Assembly: GCF_904846715.1 (NCBI RefSeq)
Contig: NZ_CAJHBU010000002.1
Span: forward strand, 186,001 to 250,000
From: Psychrobacter vallis
GTDB taxonomy: Bacteria; Pseudomonadota; Gammaproteobacteria; Pseudomonadales; Moraxellaceae
Length of the DNA stretch: 64,000 nt
Direction: 5' to 3'
Positions within the stretch are counted from its first letter, which is position 1. Each line of letters begins with the position of its first letter. A model generated the notes under the pieces. The model saw only the letters and a program-made list of their open reading frames with translations, ran no database searches and was not told where the DNA came from. Shown here piece by piece: positions 56,195 to 64,000 of the stretch. The position numbers and the translations under genes are program-made.

Positions 56195-56974
56195 ATGTTT
56201 AATTCTGCGACCAAAATAAACGTTTGTAAACAAGCTATCTATATCCTGTTATCAGCCGCCTTATTATTGAACACCGCGTTGTCCGCTTCTGCGTCAAGCC
56301 ATCATTCTCTTGAAGAAACAGCTTTAAAGAATGACGCTTACGATTGCGCCAATGATATTCAAACGCAGGCCAATCATTATAAATATCAAAGTACACACCA
56401 ACGCGCCATGACGTGTATGTTGACAGAGCTAAAAAACTATCAACAAAAAAACATGACAGCACATCAACAGTACTTTGCTTACAAAGCTCAAGCTTGGCTT
56501 AATTATGCCATTCACCAAGACAGTATGAATAGTCGTTCATCTGCAGGTAAGCAAGCAGCGCAAAATGCAGAAACTATTTTGGCAATGTTAAAAAGTGGTA
56601 AAGAAAAAGACCTGAATCTCATCCAAGACATCCCTTCTAACTCTGCTTTAATGAGACCGGACCTATGGGCAGTTTTAAATGCCCTTAAGGAATCTGGCGG
56701 TATAACATCAGCACCACGTGAGTTAGCTTTTAGCGAAGTTGCCCTGATTTGGGCGGCAACCAATCAATGTCAGCGTGATTGGCGTGAGTCAGGCAGTCAT
56801 TTTCGTATGGCAGATCGCTGGCTTGAACAAGCACGTGAGGCTTATATCAACGCCCATGATTCGCAAACCAACGTCGTTCTAGAGCAATTAATCGTCCACT
56901 ACTATGAACAATACGCGCCTTTAGATGCGACCAAAGATGTTTGTCGTGGACAAGTATTAATGCCGATTCATTAA
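56195..56974 (+). CDS. Orphan secreted helical protein
   Basis: 259 residues from the ATG at 56195; the 28 codons of the longer frame lie in the miniature element and are rejected. The signal peptide is MFNSATKINVCKQ plus a hydrophobic stretch, ending at about LSASA|SS. The mature part is mostly helical and polar, with QRAMTCMLTELKNYQQKN, YFAYKAQAWLNYAIHQDSMN and ADRWLEQAREAYINAHDSQT, like a tetratricopeptide-type periplasmic protein. Four cysteines are spaced along it. I do not recognise the family. Its only upstream sequence is the element, which may carry or have displaced its promoter. Confidence 0.6.
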   Translation: MFNSATKINVCKQAIYILLSAALLLNTALSASASSHHSLEETALKNDAYDCANDIQTQANHYKYQSTHQRAMTCMLTELKNYQQKNMTAHQQYFAYKAQAWLNYAIHQDSMNSRSSAGKQAAQNAETILAMLKSGKEKDLNLIQDIPSNSALMRPDLWAVLNALKESGGITSAPRELAFSEVALIWAATNQCQRDWRESGSHFRMADRWLEQAREAYINAHDSQTNVVLEQLIVHYYEQYAPLDATKDVCRGQVLMPIH

Positions 56975-56994
56975 AATGATTCATTAAGACAACC

Positions 56995-57025
56995 AAAAAA
57001 AGCCGACATATAATGTCGGCTTTTT
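56995..57025 (+). terminator. Bidirectional terminator
   Basis: AGCCGACAT (57001-57009), the loop ATA, ATGTCGGCT (57013-57021), with A-runs and T-runs on the two sides. It lies between convergent genes. Confidence 0.9.
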
Positions 57026-57058
57026 CTATAATAGTATGCTGTTATTTCACAACCTATA

Positions 57059-57754
57059 TTAGCGGTTTTTACGCGGTAGCTTTTCTGGTAAATAGCAACG
57101 CAGATACGCGATAAAAGCGGTATTGGCTTCTTGAATATATTCATTGGTAATACTTTGATGACGGCGATAAGACAATGTGAATATAGCATTGATAATACTA
57201 TAAGCAATCAATAATGTGTCTTGGATATCGTCAAAATTCGGCATTTCATAACGCTCTGCCAAACGCTTATAGACCAAGTCAACGATTTGATGATCAATAT
57301 CTTCACCAAAGCTATCACCTTCAAATTCAGGCGTGTTGGTATCATAAATAAGCTTGGCTTTGGTTTCATCATTATGAAATATAGTCACACATTGGTCGAT
57401 AAGTGCGGTTAGATATCCTTGCCATCTGTCGTAATTGCCGACATCAACTGTTTCTACCATTTCTAATATTTCGATAGCATTCAAAAAGCGTAGTGCTAAA
57501 AATATTGCTTCGATATTAGGGAAGAAGTGATAAGCAGAGGCTCTTGGAATACCCGCTTCTTCACAAACAGCAGCCAATGTAATATCATTAATGGCGTGTG
57601 TTTCACTCAGTTTTTTGGCACCAGCCAAAAGTTTCTGACGGCGCGCACGGCCTTGTTGGCTGGTAAATTTAAACTTATTTGGTACAAGCTTTTTTGCCAG
57701 TTCCGAGTCTACCAACACATCTTCGATTTTTTCGTCTTTATTTTCGCTCATCAT
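57059..57754 (-). CDS. TetR family transcriptional regulator
   Basis: 231 residues from one of two adjacent ATG codons (57754 or 57751, with AAGAGA upstream); the 21 extra codons are rejected. Residues 50-95 are the helix-turn-helix: LLAGAKKLSETHAINDITLA followed by VCEEAGIPRASAYHFFPNIE and AIFLAL. The rest is a helical ligand-binding domain. An N-terminal acidic stretch of 25 residues precedes the domain. The target is unknown; the endonuclease-like gene 234 bases upstream runs in the same direction, and the secreted orphan is convergent. Confidence 0.88.
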   Translation of the reverse strand: MMSENKDEKIEDVLVDSELAKKLVPNKFKFTSQQGRARRQKLLAGAKKLSETHAINDITLAAVCEEAGIPRASAYHFFPNIEAIFLALRFLNAIEILEMVETVDVGNYDRWQGYLTALIDQCVTIFHNDETKAKLIYDTNTPEFEGDSFGEDIDHQIVDLVYKRLAERYEMPNFDDIQDTLLIAYSIINAIFTLSYRRHQSITNEYIQEANTAFIAYLRCYLPEKLPRKNR

Positions 57755-57987
57755 AAGTCTCTTAATATTACACCCTATTTTATAGATACAATCTTCATTG
57801 GATAGTATTTGTCCCAAATTGAAGGATTACTTTTTATTAGCTCATAACGTAGAACCGATACCAGCGCTACTCAAGCTAATGGAAAGGCATCATAAACGCT
57901 TGTACACTAGCAAGCAAGGGAGATGAATGGGTTAAAATAATGTATGGGTCAACAATTTGACAAAATTGACCATGCAATGTAATAAAA

Positions 57988-59016
57988 TTAATCGTTCAGT
58001 TTAATTTTCGCTCTTATAATACCATGATCGGTGACTCTATCTGCATAATCCCACTTCAAATGGTCATTAAAATAGTCTACTCGTTCAACTTGACCAAGCG
58101 AAAACTTGCTATCCGCCAAAAACTCTTCTGAAACAAACAATTGATCAATCACTTCTGGCATGCCCTGATATATATGCGTATAAGCCACATCCTTCATCCA
58201 GCCATAACGTGCTTGAATACGAGCAGCATCAAACAAGGCGACATCGCGCATGCCTTTATCATAGTTGACCTCACCAGTCTCAGTCATCAATTGCGTGGTC
58301 ACACTACCAGTGACATCATTCATATCACCCAATAAGATCAATGGCTCACGAGTATGATGCAAACGCTCAATGATAGACATGCGAATAGATGCCGCTTCTG
58401 CTGCACGCATGCACAAACTACGCAGCTTAGCACGGATTCTGATATTTGGATCGTCCATGTCTTCTAGTAGATGACCGTTTTCATCACGCAAGAAAAAAGC
58501 ACGTTTACTTTTGAGATGCGCGGTAATAATCGTTATTGGCTGACCAAACACATTCACCCGTAATACTAAGGGCGGACGGTTAAAGCGTTGGTAAGGCCCA
58601 ACATCAGGAATATCAATCACTGCTTTTGGCATGATTTCGTCTAACAAACTGCTCTCTAGTTGTTCAAAGCGACTAATAATACCAACAGCAGGCGTATTCT
58701 GTGCCCCTTTGCCTTGTGTATACGGACTCGCACTGTCATTGCTTGCCAATGGAATCACCACATGCTCAGGCTTAAATCCTAACGAAACAGCCAATGCTTC
58801 TAGCGCATTACTGTCCCATACTTCTTGTACTGCAATAATATCGGCATGTGCTTTGGCCAATAGATCAGTAATGCCACGTAGCTTATGCTCATATTCTTTA
58901 TTATTATAGGCGGGAGCATTCTCGTAATAAATGCGATTAGGATTAGCAAAATTCAGCAAATTCGCAGTCGCTATATAAAACTCCTTCTGACTGCTTTTAT
59001 TGGCGTGGTTGACCAT
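57988..59016 (-). CDS. Endonuclease/exonuclease/phosphatase family enzyme
   Basis: 342 residues. The metal-dependent EEP fold is seen in order: YIATANLLNFANPNRI, IIAVQEVWDSNAL (metal Glu), PITIITAHLKSKRAFFL (catalytic His), LILLGDMNDVTGS (Asp and Asn) and the final TDHGIIRAKI (Asp-His pair). No signal peptide is visible, so it is probably cytoplasmic. Members include nucleases and lipid phosphatases and the substrate cannot be told. An AGG-containing site lies 6 bases before the ATG. It lies below a terminator that separates it from the glycine-zipper gene. Confidence 0.88.
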   Translation of the reverse strand: MVNHANKSSQKEFYIATANLLNFANPNRIYYENAPAYNNKEYEHKLRGITDLLAKAHADIIAVQEVWDSNALEALAVSLGFKPEHVVIPLASNDSASPYTQGKGAQNTPAVGIISRFEQLESSLLDEIMPKAVIDIPDVGPYQRFNRPPLVLRVNVFGQPITIITAHLKSKRAFFLRDENGHLLEDMDDPNIRIRAKLRSLCMRAAEAASIRMSIIERLHHTREPLILLGDMNDVTGSVTTQLMTETGEVNYDKGMRDVALFDAARIQARYGWMKDVAYTHIYQGMPEVIDQLFVSEEFLADSKFSLGQVERVDYFNDHLKWDYADRVTDHGIIRAKIKLND

Positions 59017-59081
59017 AGACTACCTATTATTATATTTGATGATGGGTTGCTAATCTTAAAACATAGTCAGAAATATAAAGC

Positions 59082-59112
59082 AAAAAAGCCTCCAAAAGAT
59101 ATCTTTGGAGGC
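59082..59112 (-). terminator. Terminator of the glycine-zipper gene
   Basis: GCCTCCAAA (59088-59096) and TTTGGAGGC (59104-59112). The A6 on the left is a U-tract on the minus strand. It lies about 185 bases beyond the stop of the glycine-zipper gene. Confidence 0.8.
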
Positions 59113-59296
59113 TTCAAAATAGCATATATGCAACTTACTTTGTTCATCAAAATAGCAACATCTACAATCAAGCTAAATTTAGTGATGAGATAGTAAGCTT
59201 CTGCATTGTTTACTTACTTAAATTAAATAGGCCATTAGTTATGCCTCATTAATTTTAGCTTATATACCATCATTTCGCTATTATTTTAGCTAACTG

Positions 59297-59980
59297 TTAT
59301 TTTGACACGCGGTTCCATGCATCACGTGATGCGCGGCGAGCATCATTCCACTCCATGCGTGACTCACCTTTCACTTCCTGCCATGAACGCTCTAAATCCG
59401 CTTCGTGGTCTTCAAAACGAGCATCAGCAGGATAACGAGCGCGGTTGGCATAACCTACTGCATAGGCTGGATGCAAATCACGGTCAAAGTCATGACCTTC
59501 TCTGTAATAGTCAGCGTTTGCATGTTCTGCACGCCAGTACGCTTCTTCATGTGTTGGATCGATGGCTTCCGCTGCTGCATGTCCTGCACCGCCACCAACG
59601 ATAGCACCGATAGCACCACCAATTAGCGTACCTAATGGTCCCGCCATTGTACCGATAGCCGCGCCTGCTGCTGCACCGCCAATACCACCAATACCAGTGC
59701 CTACTGGATGCGAACCTGGCTCACCTGTAATAACGTCAGCATTTAAATCTTTTTTGGTCTCTTTTGACATACCTTTAACAGCGCTGCGATCAATCGCATC
59801 ATGGTCATGGATGATATTGTCATTTTCATGGGCAACAACTCTACTGTTGTCTATCGCATGATCACTGCCAGTCACTCTACGTTCGTTATCGTCAATTATA
59901 CGCTCTCTGTCACCTACTTCTAGGTAATCATCAGCAATTACATGGTTCTCAGTATCTGTAATACGGCCATCGTTATTCAT
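59297..59980 (-). CDS. Glycine-zipper envelope or stress protein
   Basis: 227 residues; AAGGA lies 7 bases before the ATG. No signal peptide. Residues 1-90 are highly charged (Asp, Glu, Arg, His). Residues 93-140 hold a glycine zipper: GTGIGGIGGAAAGAAIGTMA, then GPLGTLIGGAIGAIVGGGAG, which could insert in a membrane or pack as helices. Residues 145-227 are acidic and aromatic-rich (EAYWRAEHANADYYREGHDF, WNDARRASRDAWNRV). Similar proteins are described as general stress proteins. The function is unknown. It is monocistronic with a terminator. Confidence 0.7.
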   Translation of the reverse strand: MNNDGRITDTENHVIADDYLEVGDRERIIDDNERRVTGSDHAIDNSRVVAHENDNIIHDHDAIDRSAVKGMSKETKKDLNADVITGEPGSHPVGTGIGGIGGAAAGAAIGTMAGPLGTLIGGAIGAIVGGGAGHAAAEAIDPTHEEAYWRAEHANADYYREGHDFDRDLHPAYAVGYANRARYPADARFEDHEADLERSWQEVKGESRMEWNDARRASRDAWNRVSK

Positions 59981-60272
59981 AATATTGTCCTTAAATGGAT
60001 TGTTATATATTAGAGTTATTAAGTACTAATTTATTAAGTAATAAAAAAATCAGCAATGTTGCTTGATTCATCTAAAGTATAAGAATTTATAGGTGCGGAC
60101 AGATAGAACGATTATGTAAGCTGTGTTCGAATTACGAATATCTTGCGTTACAGCCTGTATCTTTAGACTCCTTTTGTATGACAGTTACATTCTTTAAGTA
60201 ATAATTGATTAAACACTTTATTAAGTGATTGTTGATTAATCTGGTACAGCACTTCATGACGCTACTCAGTAT

Positions 60273-61865
60273 TTATATCACGCTCAACGCTCTATTTATA
60301 GCTTGTTGCCACTTATAAAGATGCGCCTCACGCACATCAACAGACATGGTGGGTTCAAAAACTCGATCGACTTGCCATGAGGCTTGCATCGTTGCTTCAT
60401 CATATAGACCGGTTTTTAACCCAGCAAGTAACGCCGCACCTTTGGCCGTGATTTCTGTATCTTTTGGACGCAGTACCGGCACATCCAGCAAATCTGCCTG
60501 AAACTGCATGAGTAAGTCATTATTAGCAGCCCCGCCATCCACTCTTAGCTCGGTGAGTGGCTGAGGACTGTCTTTTTGCATAGCGATCAGTACGTCGTAA
60601 GTTTGATAGGCAATCGCTTCTAAAGCCGCTCGCGCAATATGAGCTTTGGTGGTGCCACGGTTCATCCCCGTAATACTCGCGCTGATATCCGAGCGCCAAT
60701 AAGGAGCCCCAAGCCCTGTAAATGCAGGCAGCAATACTACCTCGCCACTACTATCGACTTGCCGTGCCAAATGTTCAACCTCACCGCTTTGTTGAATCAT
60801 ACCCAGATTATCGCGCAGCCACTGGACAATGGCACCTGCCATAAATACACTGCCTTCTAGGGCATAAGTAACTTCCTTTTTTGGTGGTTGTAACATGCGT
60901 CGTCCTGATTGGACGATTTGATCAAATGAGAGACTCTCTGGACGAGTTGACGCAGATTTTCGTTGCCAAGCGATGGTGGTCAATAGTTTATGCTCACTGA
61001 GCTTGGGTTTTTGGCCAATATTCATCAGCATAAAACAACCCGTACCATACGTATTTTTGGCCATGCCTGCATCAAGGCAACCTTGTCCAAACAGCGCCGC
61101 TTGTTGGTCGCCCAATACCGCATGAATAGGAATCTGTTTGGCAAATAATCCTTTTTTGGTTTTCCCAAAATCACCATCAGAAGACAAAACTTTGGGCAAC
61201 ATACCCATCGGTATCGCAAAAAGAGCACATAAGTCTTCTGACCACGCCATTTTATGGATGTCATATAACAAAGTACGAGAAGCATTGGTCACATCAATGA
61301 CATGCTCACCACCTGTGAGCTTGTATATGAGCCAACTGTCTATGGTGCCGACCGCTATTTCGCCTTTGTTGGCGCGCGTACGCCATTTAGGATTGTGTTC
61401 TAGCAGCCAAGCGATTTTGCTGGCACTAAAATACGGATCTAAGCGTAAGCCTGTGATACGTTGTATGTCACTTGCTATGTCGTCCTGATTGCCATTATTG
61501 ATGCTGGTAGGAAGCTCAGTCGCAAGGGTTTTACAATAGTTTGCGGTGCGTCTGTCTTGCCAAATGATGGCAGGCGCTAAAGGTTTGCCCGTTTGTTTAT
61601 CCCAAATAACAATGGACTCGCGCTGATTGGTAATCGCAATACTGTTAACATCGGTAGCGAGTAGTCCTGCTTGGTTAATCACATCATGGGCACAACTGAT
61701 TTGAGTTTGCCAAATTTGCTGCGCGTCTTGTTCAACAAAATCTGCTTGTGGCGTTTTTAACGTCGTCGGCTGCTGTGCCATTTTAATTGGACGCGCATGA
61801 TCATCGTATAATATCGCTCGACTTGACGTTGTCCCTTGATCTAAGGCCAAAATATATCCTGCCAT
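60273..61865 (-). CDS. glpK: Glycerol kinase
   Basis: 530 residues; AGGGTG lies 6 bases before the ATG. An FGGY-family kinase that makes glycerol-3-phosphate. The N-terminal phosphate loop is LALDQGTTSSRAILYD. Glycerol-site blocks are TNQRESIVIWDKQTGKPLAP with AIIWQDRRT, and GTIDSWLIYKLTGG with the conserved Trp. YGTGCFMLMN is the second phosphate loop, and VDGGAANNDLLMQFQADLLD closes the ATP site. It is slightly longer than usual (about 500) owing to inserts near 140 and 310. No glpF or glpD gene is in view, so it stands alone. Confidence 0.95.
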   Translation of the reverse strand: MAGYILALDQGTTSSRAILYDDHARPIKMAQQPTTLKTPQADFVEQDAQQIWQTQISCAHDVINQAGLLATDVNSIAITNQRESIVIWDKQTGKPLAPAIIWQDRRTANYCKTLATELPTSINNGNQDDIASDIQRITGLRLDPYFSASKIAWLLEHNPKWRTRANKGEIAVGTIDSWLIYKLTGGEHVIDVTNASRTLLYDIHKMAWSEDLCALFAIPMGMLPKVLSSDGDFGKTKKGLFAKQIPIHAVLGDQQAALFGQGCLDAGMAKNTYGTGCFMLMNIGQKPKLSEHKLLTTIAWQRKSASTRPESLSFDQIVQSGRRMLQPPKKEVTYALEGSVFMAGAIVQWLRDNLGMIQQSGEVEHLARQVDSSGEVVLLPAFTGLGAPYWRSDISASITGMNRGTTKAHIARAALEAIAYQTYDVLIAMQKDSPQPLTELRVDGGAANNDLLMQFQADLLDVPVLRPKDTEITAKGAALLAGLKTGLYDEATMQASWQVDRVFEPTMSVDVREAHLYKWQQAINRALSVI

Positions 61866-62293
61866 TACTCACACCCTGTTTTATCTCACTCATTTATATT
61901 TTATAGCTTTCTATTCATCGCTATCACCTATTTATGATGCTTGAGACCGTATTGTAGAAAAACCAGCAAATTCAAAAAATCTCAACACTTAACCTTCTGA
62001 TCTTTAAGTCAATCTATTTTTATTACCTATTAACAAATGATGATATCATCTAGTATAGAAACAGATGTTTAGCACAAAATTATGATTCGTTCAACGCTAT
62101 GCAAGAGAATACTAAGCATTGACCGGTCACCATTGTGGTACTACAGTGTACGCCTTATTGTTAATGACAAAATTCCAGTCTCTATTGATAGTCTATAGTA
62201 TCGTCCCCGATTTAACAGTGATGGGTTATAAACAATGACTCCTGTCAATAACTCTAAAATACCTTGCATTCTAATTAATAGCTTGTGCGACTT
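61866..62293 (+). other. Divergent intergenic region glpK/tolC-like
   Basis: 428 AT-rich bases. A small palindrome GATGATATCATC lies near 62040. No gene, repeat copy or terminator was recognised; it must carry the promoters of both flanking genes. Confidence 0.45.
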
Positions 62294-63955
62294 ATGAAAT
62301 TTGCCTTATCGACACTGTCTAGTGCTGTAATTGCAGTGACACTTATAAGTCTAACTGTATCTGCCTCCGCTAACGCGAACGAAAATCATAATATTGAATG
62401 GCAACATGACATAACACCAGTCGCAGTGACACAAATTATCGACGCTGATAGTGCTGACAGTCAAATTAATACTCAAAATCTAACCGTAGTGACAAATACT
62501 GATACTGATAAAGTTGAGCGCCAAACTGGCTTGACTACTTTGATTGACCCTATCACTCATAAAAGTATCGATAACAGTTATCCATTAGAAGTCTCTAGCC
62601 TGTTAAGCCTTGAGCAAGCTCAAAATATTCTATTGCAAGTGTCACCAAAAATTGCTGCCAATCAAGCCGCAATTGCCGCTAGCGAATATCAAACGGACGC
62701 GCTTAGAACCATAGACAACCCGTTGGTATTTGCCAGAGTATCAGCCAGTGCTTATAACCTAGATACAGATATTGATTTATCCACGCTCAAGAGTGGTCTT
62801 ATCAATGAGGTAAATGACGGTGTTACCCCTTCTGTTCCTATCCTACCTGACTTGCCAAATTTTGGAGAGTTAATCGGTGAACGTATTCCTGATTCATACG
62901 AATTAAAGCGCTCAGGCTCAACGACAGGTGCAGGCATTGGTGTGGCATGGCCAATTTATACCGCTGGACGCGCAGCAGCATTAACGGGAGTATCTAATGC
63001 CCGTACCCAAGAAGTGCTAGCAGACAGCATACTCGATAAAAACGAACTATATAACACCTTGATTGAACGGTATTTTAAGGCGCAACTGGCAATCATTGCC
63101 GCTTATTTACGTGACGATGCTTATGATACGTTACAGCAGACCGATCACATGGCAGAGCGATTGTTTGAAGAAGGTTTCATCTCACGCGTTGATCGCTTGG
63201 AAGCACAATCAGCACTTGCCGACGCAAAAAGCGAATCGGTGAAGGCTAATAATGATGCGCGTCTTGCGATGATGGCTTTGCAGCGGCTACTGCGCACGGA
63301 TTACCGTATCAAACCCACGACGCCTCTGTTTGTCTCCAGTCGCCCTCTACCAGAGGTCAATTACTTTCAGAATTTAGCACTCACCAACCATCCCAGTCTG
63401 CAAAAAGTTGCTGCCAAACGCGCACAGGCTCAGCAACTACATGCGCTATCAGATACCGGTTATAAGCCCACGGTCCTGCTATATGGCTATGGACAAGTCG
63501 AAAAAGACCCAAGCTGGGTAGCAGGCGTCTCTGCGAGCTGGAAACTCTGGGGCGGACTTGATAAAACAGCGTCACTGGCATCAAGTAATGCCAAAATACG
63601 CCAAGCCGATCTGTCTGAAATTGAGGTCAGTGACAATTTATTATTGCTGGTCGAAAAAAACTGGCATGATGTCAATAATGCTCAGTCCCGTTATCAGGCA
63701 TTACAAAGCAACGTGGACTTGGCCGCAGAAGTATTGCGTTTGCGTCGATTGGGACTACAAGAAGGCCTGAACACACCTATCGATGTGGTACAAGCACAGA
63801 CACAATATCTCAAATCACGCACTGAACAAGCGCAATCAGCAAACAGTTATGTACAAGCATTGGCAGCTCTTATGCAAAGCTGCGGTACGCCACTCGCCTT
63901 TAACGCTTATCTCAATGCCGCTGACATCCACCTGCCGACTTTGTATACTGAATGA
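62294..63955 (+). CDS. TolC family outer-membrane efflux protein
   Basis: 553 residues from ATG 62294 (a GTG three codons earlier is possible; no strong ribosome site). The signal peptide ends near SASANA. Residues 25-95 are a polar region absent from most homologues. The two outer-membrane-factor repeats follow: SLEQAQNILLQVSPKIAANQ opens the first, with GVAWPIYTAGRAAALTGVSN and EEGFISRVDRLEAQSALADA. The second has NHPSLQKVAAKRAQAQQLHA, ASWKLWGGLDKTASL and RRLGLQEGLNTPIDVVQAQT. It would form a trimeric exit duct for an efflux pump or type I secretion. Partner adaptor and pump genes probably lie beyond the window edge. Confidence 0.88.
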   Translation: MKFALSTLSSAVIAVTLISLTVSASANANENHNIEWQHDITPVAVTQIIDADSADSQINTQNLTVVTNTDTDKVERQTGLTTLIDPITHKSIDNSYPLEVSSLLSLEQAQNILLQVSPKIAANQAAIAASEYQTDALRTIDNPLVFARVSASAYNLDTDIDLSTLKSGLINEVNDGVTPSVPILPDLPNFGELIGERIPDSYELKRSGSTTGAGIGVAWPIYTAGRAAALTGVSNARTQEVLADSILDKNELYNTLIERYFKAQLAIIAAYLRDDAYDTLQQTDHMAERLFEEGFISRVDRLEAQSALADAKSESVKANNDARLAMMALQRLLRTDYRIKPTTPLFVSSRPLPEVNYFQNLALTNHPSLQKVAAKRAQAQQLHALSDTGYKPTVLLYGYGQVEKDPSWVAGVSASWKLWGGLDKTASLASSNAKIRQADLSEIEVSDNLLLLVEKNWHDVNNAQSRYQALQSNVDLAAEVLRLRRLGLQEGLNTPIDVVQAQTQYLKSRTEQAQSANSYVQALAALMQSCGTPLAFNAYLNAADIHLPTLYTE

Positions 63956-64000
63956 TGATTTCATATTAAAAATTATCAGGTATATTGGTAAGCGCTCATA

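Overview
The window looks like chromosomal DNA of a Psychrobacter-type gammaproteobacterium (Moraxellaceae). The base composition is moderately AT-rich. A short-chain reductase closely resembles Acr1, the Acinetobacter fatty acyl-CoA reductase. An intact run of housekeeping genes (rsmG, parA, parB, exbB, exbD, msbA, lpxK, kdsB, holB, pilZ) has a gammaproteobacterial order, and short intergenic hairpin repeats are scattered through the sequence. The assignment comes from reading the sequence; no database search was possible.

Layout. 1-4.2 kb: the end of an MFS transporter, a cyclophilin-like lipoprotein, a decayed stretch holding an IS630-type transposase fossil and a probable broken lipoprotein gene, then the Acr1-like reductase and a DUF1622 membrane protein. 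4.2-9.2 kb: dusB, a BetT-type BCCT transporter, a HIT protein and an orphan gene. 9.4-14.5 kb: ilvD, a CPA1 antiporter and a serine hydrolase. 14.7-20.2 kb: a lipid-metabolism group made of a MaoC-like dehydratase, a FabG4-like reductase and a divergent FadA2-like thiolase. 20.5-31.8 kb: ppk2, then the long minus-strand housekeeping run. 32-39.6 kb: a Lon-family protease, a WYL regulator, a TerD-like protein, a voltage-gated-type ion channel, a small Cys-rich membrane protein and OmpW. 39.8-44.4 kb: aceE-aceF of pyruvate dehydrogenase.

45-55.8 kb is the most unusual part. Four plus-strand genes encode secreted DUF11-type proteins, ending in a 1775-residue protein that joins DUF11, SdrD-B-like and Ig-like segments to an outer-membrane beta-barrel-like C-terminal half. 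Two of the secreted partners share a C-terminal two-cysteine module, and a degraded paralogue lies between them. I read this as a candidate surface-assembly or adhesin locus that has no named function. After it come an orphan secreted protein, a TetR regulator, an endonuclease/exonuclease/phosphatase-family enzyme, a glycine-zipper protein, glpK and a TolC-family outer-membrane factor.

Two families of miniature repeats are visible. The first has six copies of about 140 bp, with TATAGT ends and a long internal hairpin, at 11.5, 13.0, 14.5, 16.4, 31.9 and 35.0 kb. Two of these copies supply the stop codon of the neighbouring gene. The second has two copies of about 270 bp with GGGCGTGTTTGAT ends. 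One separates rsmG from parA; the other lies just upstream of an orphan gene.
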